Below, piece by piece: positions 15,359-20,776 of a stretch of 20,776 bases of DNA (positions are counted from its first letter, which is position 1; every line of letters begins with the position of its first letter). The notes beneath the pieces were generated by a model, which was not told where the DNA came from, did not search any database, and saw only the letters and a list, made by a program, of their open reading frames with translations. The position numbers were made by a program, and so were the translations under genes. Source of the stretch: Prochlorococcus sp. AG-315-I14 (GTDB lineage: Bacteria > Cyanobacteriota > Cyanobacteriia > PCC-6307 > Cyanobiaceae). The stretch is taken from positions 1-20,776 of the forward strand of contig QBWF01000014.1 in the NCBI GenBank assembly GCA_003283665.1, in the 5' to 3' direction.

Positions 15359-15925
15359 TCACTCATCTTTAATTACCTCAAGAGTCATATCATATTCTTC
15401 AATTAAATTATTATATATAGCAGACTCCTGCTGAAGTAATTTAAGATTTACATTTTGCTCTGGATGTAATCTAAACCAGTCTTTACTAGGTTTGATTGCT
15501 GTTTGCTTTAGATCGAAATCTATATTTAGATATAATCCAAGAGGACTGTTAGATACTCCTTTTTCAACCCATATCTTATTCAGTTTCTTTGAGAATAATT
15601 GTAAACCTAGAGGGGTAATGACTCGTACATGAGTAGGGTCATCGTAGAAGAATTGATGTCTAAAATGAGGAACTATTATACGAATTATAGCTCCTTGTTT
15701 ACATACTCGATACATCTCTTTGAAGATACCAAAATATATTTCTGTAGCTTGCCCAAGATGTTCTAGCACATGTATTAGTGCAATTTCTGATACAGAGTTA
15801 GTTTTCCATGGCCATGGGAAGGACTCTAAATCATGTTTTACGTCTGGGGTCCCAAATTTATCTACATTTAAATAACCAGGTAATCTCTTTTCTCCACATC
15901 CCAGATTGAGTTTAATATCATTCAT
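15359..15925 (-). CDS. SAM-dependent methyltransferase (class I)
   Basis: The 188-residue protein starts with motif I, LNLGCG (residues 6-11), followed by a short helix, LNVDKFG with the acidic ribose-binding residue, and HVLEHL (52-57), the post-motif typical of Methyltransf_11-type enzymes. A later IIRIIVPHFRHQ strand and a YDDPTHVRVITP loop may form the acceptor pocket. Similar short enzymes often sit in surface-polysaccharide or lipid gene sets; the acceptor is unknown here. It is the first gene of a two-gene minus-strand unit with the SdhA-like flavoprotein. Confidence 0.85.
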   Translation of the reverse strand: MNDIKLNLGCGEKRLPGYLNVDKFGTPDVKHDLESFPWPWKTNSVSEIALIHVLEHLGQATEIYFGIFKEMYRVCKQGAIIRIIVPHFRHQFFYDDPTHVRVITPLGLQLFSKKLNKIWVEKGVSNSPLGLYLNIDFDLKQTAIKPSKDWFRLHPEQNVNLKLLQQESAIYNNLIEEYDMTLEVIKDE

Positions 15926-16183
15926 TGATATCTTTATTTCTTATTTTAAACTAAATTCTAATATTGACTATTTACGGAATGCAATATTCTTTACCTGTTT
16001 CTGCAGTGTAGCTAGAGGGTGATGACTTGCTTTATTCGAATCATAGAAATCTAGTAGTCATCTCTTTTTCTATTGGCTCATTTGTGAGTTTGATGTGACT
16101 GACATTACTCTTCTCTTCAAAAGTCTAGCTATACCAGGGACTCTTAAGACAGTTGATTGTTAGTTCACCTAAATGTTTGCATC
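15926..16183. other. Intergenic stretch upstream of methyltransferase, with stem-loop
   Basis: No gene is visible. A perfect 7-bp inverted repeat GATGACT (16021-16027) / AGTCATC (16056-16062) is followed by TCTTTTTCT. It looks like an intrinsic terminator for a plus-strand transcript, though its 28-nt loop is long and no plus-strand gene precedes it. TTCGAATC at the centre recalls a tRNA T-loop, but no cloverleaf can be built. The methyltransferase promoter should lie near its left end. Confidence 0.35.
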
Positions 16184-16285
16184 AATGCCGATGACACTAC
16201 TTAGCTTAAGAACTTAGTAATATCAGTCATTTCAGGGTGGTTAGGATAAGAGGCTAAGACTAAGTAACAGTACTATAGGACGTAT
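16184..16285 (+). repeat. Repeat copy D: argJ 3'-end-like sequence plus flank
   Basis: AATGCCGATGACACTAC then TTAGCTTA (16184-16208) reproduces the argJ end. About 70 bp later GGCTAAGACTAAGTAACAG and TACTATAGGA (16252-16280) reproduces the right half. The spacing equals that of copy A, so this is a full-length, diverged copy in the same orientation. It closes the sdhA/methyltransferase module. Confidence 0.75.
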
Positions 16286-16403
16286 GGATGTTCTCTTAAT
16301 TAATGACAAAGATTGAGGTGTTTTTGGGAGCCTCAGTCCTCGACCTATACGAAATATGGCTTTAGGAATATGTTTTGTTTGTTGACGGCCACTTACATAG
16401 AGC

Positions 16404-16934
16404 TCATTTGATTTCGCATTGTAGTACTGCTAAAGCCTCATTAGGAAGACCAAGGAAGGTATCTAGAAGTTTATTTCCAGTTGGAGGGATAGTAGATACA
16501 CCTACTAGTTTTGTTTGCCCATTCGTTTGTAGAACTAGACCTTCTTCTTCATGTAATTGACCTTTTACTCTTCCTGTCTGAAGAGATGTTTTAACTAATA
16601 AGTCTGGGAATTTGAAGATAGATCCAATACTAAAAACAAACCTGGAGTCCAATCTTAATAATATTTCTCCAGAATTCTTATCAATAGTTCCCTCCAATTT
16701 ATTCATAGACATCTCGATCTTTAAACCCGGAGGTAAGGGAAGAGATAAAAACTTTGTTGTTCCTGAGGTAAGTGGAGGAATTGAAAATGTTTCAGATGAA
16801 AAGCTCAAGTGCAGGATATTCTTTCTCTCACTTGCTCGTAATGTCCCTTTTCCTCCTCCTCCTTTAGCGTCATAGTCAAAAGGTGGAAAAGATCCAATTG
16901 TTAATCGACATCCTTTAAGACTTTTTAGATGCAT
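16404..16934 (-). CDS. Conserved-looking hypothetical protein (176 aa)
   Basis: The product begins MHLKSLKGCRLTIGSFPPFD and has no signal peptide. Alternating short hydrophobic strands (ILHLSFSSETFSIPPL, FLSLPLPPGLKIEM, GEILLRLDSRFVFSIG) suggest an all-beta protein of the kind that binds lipid or sits at a membrane surface. The end (NKLLDTFLGLPNEALAVLQC) could form a helix. I recognise no named domain. An inverted repeat TGAGG...CCTCA lies just past its stop, near 16313-16335. Confidence 0.7.
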   Translation of the reverse strand: MHLKSLKGCRLTIGSFPPFDYDAKGGGGKGTLRASERKNILHLSFSSETFSIPPLTSGTTKFLSLPLPPGLKIEMSMNKLEGTIDKNSGEILLRLDSRFVFSIGSIFKFPDLLVKTSLQTGRVKGQLHEEEGLVLQTNGQTKLVGVSTIPPTGNKLLDTFLGLPNEALAVLQCEIK

Positions 16935-17640
16935 AGGATGAAGGATGTCTGTTCTTCACAGTTTACTTAAGGGTATTTATTTTTATTGCCTTTATCTTCC
17001 CAGTTACTCTTAACTGAATCAATCATTTTGACTATTTCATTATTTCGACAACCAGTTTAGTCTTGAAGGGTTTTGCATTGGGAGTTGACATTTCTCCCGA
17101 TTTCTCTGATCTCTACAAATTAATTGCTCCTTAGTGAATTTGAAGTTACTCATTCTTCGCTCTTTTTTTAGCTATCAGAACAAAGGATAGGGCTGCTGAA
17201 ATAAGAAGCACATCAATATAATAAGTGGTAGAGAATCTCCATCTTTCAAGGCTTTTCTTTCAGTTGATTAATTTTTATTTGGGATTCATTCTTCCTTCCT
17301 TCCTGTATAAATAATGTATTCAAATATCCTATGAAAGACTAGGGATTTCTTTTCTCCCCTCTACATGGGAGGGGATGGTGTTATAGGAACTGTCAGTGCT
17401 GCTGGTAGAATCTTCTCTTAAACAATAAATCCTTTCTAATATCATTGGCATTGGTATGATTGAGACTATTTATGGAAATCTTTGATTCCTTAATCAGAGG
17501 TTTCTCAAGGGAGGAGTAATCAAATAGATCGATGAAGATAGGATGTGTAACATTTAAACCTTGGACGAATTCTTAAATGTATAACAATTATGCATTAGCT
17601 CAATATTCTATATAAACTGCATTGAATTAGTGGGTGATGT
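16935..17640. other. Long intergenic region, apparently noncoding
   Basis: About 700 bp separate two divergently oriented genes. I see no full gene. Contents: a 38-codon open remnant on the minus strand (17146-17259); a CTTCCTTCCTTCC tetranucleotide run near 17291-17303; a 6-bp perfect stem TCCCCT/AGGGGA at 17355-17375 without a T tail; and an AT-rich promoter-like stretch (TCTATATAAAC, near 17607) ahead of the gene at 17641. Confidence 0.5.
17146..17259 (-). pseudogene. Possible remnant of a small membrane protein gene
   Basis: An open frame without a start codon encodes ERWRFSTTYYIDVLLISAAL followed by SFVLIAKKRAKNE and a stop. This is a sensible single-helix protein tail with a basic end. 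It is preceded in frame by TGA and no ATG. It could be a decayed gene end or chance. Confidence 0.25.
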
Positions 17641-18516
17641 ATGAAGTCTTTTATTGTGTTGTCGTTTTTGTTTCCTTTGCAATTATCTGGAATCGTGCAT
17701 GCAAATACTATACAACCTGAATTTTTAGCTGAGAGACATTCAAAAGCGATTAATTCAATGGTGTTAGACTCGGAAGCGTTTTTAAAACTCAAAGGTACAT
17801 GTGGAAGAAGTTCATCTTGTATTGTTGGAATTGATGGTCAAAGTATTCTTACAAGTAAAGGAACTCGAATAACCTCTGATCGAATTATTGGTTGGACATT
17901 AACCAATGCTTCAAATGCAGGAGGAGTATTATTAGTTGGTAAGAATGAAGACTATAGATTTTTGATCAAATATTTTGATGCTTCTGGGAAACGAAGAATC
18001 AATGAAATTGGTTTTTTTAATTTTAAATCTGCTCAAAGTTTTTTAAGTTCATTAGAACTTTTATCTGGCCTTGCTGCAAATCATGATCAAGCAGGAGCAA
18101 CTACAAAATGTACTGCACGTGGAAAAGATGCATTATCAGGAGCAGATATGACTTCAACAGCTTACTTAGATAGGAATACTTTTTCAGCTTCAAGTCTTAG
18201 GAATAGTAATGTGGGTGCCTTAGTAGGCGGAACTGCTGGAGCTTTAATGGGCGATTTAGTAGGTTCTACGGCCTCTATAGCTACAGGCTCAATAGTAGGT
18301 GGAGTTACCGGGGCTGTATTAGGAGATTCTTTGGGACGAACTTCTGGAAGTTTGAATTTGAAAAGAAATGTAGTGAGTGATATTCGGACATCTCCTGCAT
18401 CTTCTAAAGTATTTTTCGATGATTCCTTTACTTATAGAGAAGATTGTTTAGATGAGTATTTGAATAGTACAACTGTAAAAATAGACAACCCAGTACCTGT
18501 AAAGCTTTCGAACTAA
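17641..18516 (+). CDS. Secreted protein with C-terminal glycine-zipper region, hypothetical
   Basis: The 291-residue protein starts with a signal peptide (MKSFIVLSFLFPLQLSGIVHA). Residues about 25-160 form a soluble domain with a close Cys pair (CGRSSSC) and strands such as RITSDRIIGWTLTNA. A Gly/Ala-rich hydrophobic region follows (about 205-250, GALVGGTAGALMGDLVGS ... GSIVGGVTGAVLGDSLG), which is a glycine zipper of the kind in outer-membrane-associated lipoproteins, although no lipobox is seen. The tail has one more Cys (EDCLDEYL). Start ATG 17641 is preceded by TGGGTGATG, a modest ribosome binding site. It resembles the 11121-11603 gene in layout only. Confidence 0.8.
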   Translation: MKSFIVLSFLFPLQLSGIVHANTIQPEFLAERHSKAINSMVLDSEAFLKLKGTCGRSSSCIVGIDGQSILTSKGTRITSDRIIGWTLTNASNAGGVLLVGKNEDYRFLIKYFDASGKRRINEIGFFNFKSAQSFLSSLELLSGLAANHDQAGATTKCTARGKDALSGADMTSTAYLDRNTFSASSLRNSNVGALVGGTAGALMGDLVGSTASIATGSIVGGVTGAVLGDSLGRTSGSLNLKRNVVSDIRTSPASSKVFFDDSFTYREDCLDEYLNSTTVKIDNPVPVKLSN

Positions 18517-18546
18517 TTTAGACTTAAACCTTTGTTGAAAATATTT

Positions 18547-18570
18547 ATTAATACTGATTACATTATTTGC
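18547..18570 (+). repeat. Repeat copy E: degenerate argJ-end core
   Basis: ATTAATACTGATTACATTAT followed by TTGC aligns with TATTAATGCCGATTATACTA of argJ. Only the core is preserved, so taken alone it could be chance. Its orientation and its position between modules fit the series. Confidence 0.45.
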
Positions 18571-18765
18571 CCAATCTCTCATCTTCAAATAGTTACTATT
18601 TGACCCTCCATATGGCGTGAATGAGTCATCATTGTTCTAGACGAAATTAGACCACACAAATTTCTGGCAAAATTCTATAGATAAACTTGAAGAAGAAAGA
18701 AGATAAACGCAACTTAGGCAAGAACTCTCATAGGCCTTGAATTAGAAGATAATGAGATTCTTATC

Positions 18766-19014
18766 ATGCATACAGAAGCCTTGATCGAGAATAGTTACAA
18801 GCTTTTGTTGATTCTTGGGAAGAGGAATCTGAGTTGTCACATCAAGTACAAATTTAAGGACGGTAAAACAAGAACTAGAACGAAGGACAGGAATTATCAA
18901 ATAGAACTTCTCAATAAATCTCTGTTAGCATCATCAGAAGTACGAAGATGGATATCCAATGGGAAGGTAATTATAAGGAAATTTGTAGACCCTAAGACAC
19001 TTTATGTTTCTTAA
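18766..19014 (+). CDS. Hypothetical basic protein (82 aa)
   Basis: The 82-residue product (MHTEALIENSYKLLLILGKR...) is basic, with predicted beta strands (LSCHIKYKFKDGKTRTRTKD), a helix (YQIELLNKSLLASSEVRRWI) and a final strand VIIRKFVDP. There is no signal peptide. It could be a small nucleic-acid-binding protein, but no family is recognised. The frame stays open 16 codons upstream of the ATG, so the start is uncertain. Confidence 0.6.
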   Translation: MHTEALIENSYKLLLILGKRNLSCHIKYKFKDGKTRTRTKDRNYQIELLNKSLLASSEVRRWISNGKVIIRKFVDPKTLYVS

Positions 19015-19033
19015 AAAATTATCTAAATGAATA

Positions 19034-19210
19034 ATGCCACTACTCAAACCTTTTAAGCAATTATCTAGAGGTAGACGATTGAATATTAAACGTGTCATCT
19101 TCTTCCCTTTAATTGTTTATGCAGCGTATGTTTTTATTGATAGCTATTTGCCTATATTTATGATTGGTTTTGTGATTTGGCTGTTGTATAGCTGGACTGG
19201 GAAGGGGTAA
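19034..19210 (+). CDS. Small two-helix membrane protein (58 aa), hypothetical
   Basis: The protein begins MPLLKPFKQLSRGRRLNIKR (basic, cytoplasmic). Two hydrophobic segments follow (VIFFPLIVYAAYVFI and LPIFMIGFVIWLLY), split by DSY, and it ends SWTGKG. The positive-inside pattern and clean amphipathic layout support a real gene. It follows the 82-residue gene by 19 bp and may be co-transcribed. The ribosome binding site is weak. Confidence 0.6.
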   Translation: MPLLKPFKQLSRGRRLNIKRVIFFPLIVYAAYVFIDSYLPIFMIGFVIWLLYSWTGKG

Positions 19211-19349
19211 TAAGGAAAATGATATGTCGATAATTCTTATGTATGAATCATTAGATTTTGCTTATCTCATAATTGAGATTGCTGTTTTGAATTGATCAAC
19301 AGAGATTCTTTTCGATCGATCTATCTGTTTACTAATTTTTAGATTACTT

Positions 19350-19538
19350 TTAGAGAAGTTCCTTTTGTTGCTTCTTCAACTGTTGTTCTCTTTCTTGCTT
19401 TTGTGTCAAGGGTATTTCACTATCGCCTAGGTCTAATTCGAATATCCCTCCATCACCAAAGTGATTGGTGTCTGATTTTGTAAGAGTAGGGAAAAGAAGC
19501 CCAATGGTGAGAGCGAGTAGCAAGAAACGGTTCATCAT
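19350..19538 (-). CDS. Small secreted hypothetical protein (62 aa)
   Basis: A signal peptide (MMNRFLLLALTIGLLFPTLTKS) is followed by a short acidic stretch (FELDLGDSEIPLT) and a Gln/Lys/Glu-rich helix (QKQEREQQLKKQQKELL). AGGATTAG lies just ahead of two consecutive ATGs, so either may be used. The mature product would be only about 40 residues. I recognise no family. Confidence 0.6.
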   Translation of the reverse strand: MMNRFLLLALTIGLLFPTLTKSDTNHFGDGGIFELDLGDSEIPLTQKQEREQQLKKQQKELL

Positions 19539-19675
19539 CTAATCCTATTTCTATTGAGGGATTGAAAGATATTTTATTGAGGGAATTTTATTGTGATTAG
19601 ATGATTCCTCTCTATTTTGAATTTGACAATAAATAGTTTGATGTGAGAATTAATTTGGTATTTCTAGATTAATTT

Positions 19676-19825
19676 ATGACTAAGCTTGAAGAAGCACGAC
19701 TTGAACTAACTGAATTTCAACTCAAGTCTATACAGAAGCAGATAAGACATTGGAATAATCATGCTCAAGTAGTAGATATGATGAGGAATAGATACCTTCA
19801 TGACTGTGAAGATCAAGCAGCATAA
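19676..19825 (+). CDS. Small helical hypothetical protein (49 aa)
   Basis: The 49-residue product (MTKLEEARLELTEFQLKSIQ...) is charged and predicted to be one long helix, with KQIRHWNNHAQVVDMMRNRY in the middle and a final CEDQAA. It has no membrane segment. It lies 137 bp from the divergent secreted-protein gene. Support is the coherent composition and length; no strong ribosome binding site is visible. Confidence 0.5.
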   Translation: MTKLEEARLELTEFQLKSIQKQIRHWNNHAQVVDMMRNRYLHDCEDQAA

Positions 19826-19840
19826 GCATTTAGAAATAGA

Positions 19841-20100
19841 TCAGAAGTCTTCTGACCTTGATTTTGGTATTGCAGTGTTGTCCCGCCAGCCCTTTATTTC
19901 AGTTTCTGTAAGATAGCTGGTCCCATCCAAGAAGCCATCGCTACCATCATTCTTAAGTAAGAAATCGTGTTCTTGTCCATTGATTGTTGTTTCTAGAAAT
20001 GTACTGTCTTTTTTAAGTCAACAAGATATTTATTACCTTTATCCTTATCATAAAAATATAGATGGCACCAAAGCTTTTATCATTCAGTCTATACTGATTA
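19841..20100 (-). pseudogene. Broken minus-strand gene with two frameshifts, no start
   Basis: Three consecutive minus-strand frame pieces read as one coherent protein: ...NDKSFGAIY, then FYDKDKGNKYLVDLKK, then DSTFLETTINGQEHDFLL and on through LTETEIKGWRDNT to a TGA at 19841. The second join is at AAAAAAG (20014-20008), where one missing A would restore the frame. The first is near 20054-20062. There is no start codon in any piece. The 5' end may have been displaced by the overlapping plus-strand small gene at 20118. I recognise no family. Confidence 0.55.
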
Positions 20101-20117
20101 TATGATTTTTTTGACTG

Positions 20118-20249
20118 ATGCGCTTTGACTCTCGTCCATTTGACTATAAGAAAGGATCATTTCATAATAAGTTAGGAATGACATTGATGTGGACTTTCTT
20201 TGTTTTGGCGTTTATTCAAGTGATGAGGTTGGCTTTTGATTTTTCTTAG
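20118..20249 (+). CDS. Small single-helix membrane protein (43 aa), hypothetical
   Basis: The product begins MRFDSRPFDYKKGSFHNKLG and continues into one hydrophobic helix (MTLMWTFFVLAFIQVMRLAF), ending DFS. A basic aromatic N-terminus followed by a single membrane span is typical of the many tiny picocyanobacterial membrane proteins. No Shine-Dalgarno is evident. Confidence 0.6.
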   Translation: MRFDSRPFDYKKGSFHNKLGMTLMWTFFVLAFIQVMRLAFDFS

Positions 20250-20333
20250 AGATTTATTTTGACTCTATGAAAATTTAATCTAGTTCTTTCATTCAGTTAG
20301 GAAAAGGTTCTGAGGTTTTTTGATTACAGAAGA

Positions 20334-20587
20334 TTAGTTTGATTTTTCAGGGAATAGCATATTCAAATAAGGCATGATAATGACTATTAATGGAGGCATT
20401 TCTGTTTTATCCTCTTTAGTGATTCTCTCGATCTCTGATAAGAAACTCTTTGCTTCAGATTTAGTTACTTCTAACCCTATTGATTTTACTACTTCAAATA
20501 AGTGGGCATCGCCTGTAGTTAATCTTTCTTGCAATTCTGGCTCTTGTTCAACTTTTCTATAAATGCTTTAAGCGTGTTTTCTGGCAT
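20334..20587 (-). pseudogene. Nif11-like small protein, one-base frameshift
   Basis: ATG 20587 opens MPENTLKAFIEK, and the neighbouring frame continues VEQEPELQERLTTGDAHLFE then VVKSIGLEVTKSEAKSFL to the stop at 20334. Together these give an 84-residue Nif11-domain protein: the N-terminal L.AFIEKVEQEPELQE signature followed by an H.FEVVKSIGLEVT helix. Nif11 domains occur in cyanobacterial proteins and as leaders of modified peptides. The join is an AAAA run (20553-20556) where one more A restores the frame. The tail (MPPLIVIIMPYLNMLF) is hydrophobic and lacks a double-Gly cleavage site or Cys-rich core, so it is not an obvious peptide precursor. The truncated frame alone could start only at TTG 20534. 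Confidence 0.75.
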
Positions 20588-20750
20588 GTCAATTTAGTGG
20601 TTAGTCAATAAAAATATGTAATACATATCAGATCAATCGCACAAAATAATCTAGTTTTTAATTTTGATATCTCAGATGAGGAGTGTCTTTTTTCTCTCTC
20701 TAAACCAAGTTGTAGTAAAATCTAGATAATTAGAAAAAGGGATGTACTTC

Positions 20751-20776
20751 ATAAATACTAATTACACAGGATTGGT
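20751..20776 (+). repeat. Repeat copy F: degenerate argJ-end core at window edge
   Basis: ATAAATACTAATTACACAGG aligns with ATAAATGCCGATTACACTAC of copy C. The window ends before the right half can be judged. Confidence 0.4.

Noticed and set aside
15135..15362. Minus-strand 75-codon open frame beginning MSRNFFSNF
   Set aside because: It overlaps the start of the SdhA-like gene in another frame, and its later part (SSSSTGEARQDRC) is composition of a shadow frame.
16021..16062. TTCGAATC flanked by inverted repeats, resembling a tRNA T-arm that could be an island anchor
   Set aside because: No acceptor, D or anticodon arms can be built around it. No tRNA gene is recognisable anywhere in the window.
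17472..17520. 15-codon frame MEIFDSLIRGFSREE
   Set aside because: It is very short with no ribosome binding site, so chance is likely.
18640..18705. Start-less plus-strand frame TKLDHTNFWQNSIDKLEEER
   Set aside because: It reads like a protein tail, but it has an in-frame stop just upstream and no start. It is at most a remnant, with too little sequence to call.
19224..19295. 23-codon plus-strand frame MSIILMYESLDFAYLIIEIA... after AAGGAAAATGAT
   Set aside because: It has a fair ribosome binding site, but it is too short to support without homologs or expression data.
1..20776. CRISPR array, toxin-antitoxin pair, restriction system or prophage structural genes
   Set aside because: No regularly spaced repeats were seen, and no product shows Cas, toxin, methylase/endonuclease or capsid/tail motifs. 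The single methyltransferase looks like a small-molecule or lipid enzyme, not a DNA methylase.

Overview
The window looks like a chromosomal segment of a low-GC picocyanobacterium, most probably Prochlorococcus. The evidence is an AT-rich base composition, compact alternating housekeeping genes with cyanobacterial-type products (a 647-residue biosynthetic arginine decarboxylase, GatB, a ThiO-type oxidase), a Yfr2-like small RNA, and many very small membrane or secreted proteins. I could not run a database search, so the clade is inferred.

Region 1 (1-8960) is an ordinary core block. The genes alternate strand at every step: alaS (3' part only) >, < speA, ndk >, < thiO, gatB >, < coaE, argJ >. 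Several convergent pairs almost touch; alaS and speA have no base between their stop codons.

Region 2 (8961-20776) is an accessory region that begins exactly at the 3' end of argJ. The last bases of argJ recur downstream in degenerate, same-orientation copies at about 9.92, 16.19, 18.55 and 20.75 kb. A second repeat from just beyond argJ recurs at 13.49 and 16.25 kb. These copies cut the region into modules and suggest repeated integration or accretion at the argJ 3' end. The modules are: (i) 9.04-9.9 kb, a coiled-coil protein and a one-helix membrane protein; (ii) 9.9-13.5 kb, a frameshifted type IV pilin gene, a 47-residue membrane protein, a Yfr2-like RNA, a secreted His-rich glycine-zipper protein, and a small serine recombinase that heads a translationally coupled run of six tiny genes; (iii) 13.5-16.2 kb, a solitary SdhA-type flavoprotein and a SAM methyltransferase on the minus strand; (iv) 16.3-18.5 kb, a conserved-looking hypothetical and a secreted glycine-zipper protein; (v) 18.5-20.75 kb, small hypothetical, membrane and secreted proteins, plus two broken minus-strand genes, one of them a Nif11-like protein.

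The most interesting unit is the recombinase cassette (11.74-13.42 kb). It has tandem TAGTACGA sites upstream, a resolvase/invertase-size serine recombinase, and six 40-71-residue proteins joined by ATGA, TAATG or short overlaps. Two of these are apparent tandem paralogs, and one of the pair has gained a Cys cluster. The cassette lies inside a segment bounded by 58/59-bp direct repeats. Several genes in the accessory region carry single-base frameshifts, which could be gene decay or assembly error.
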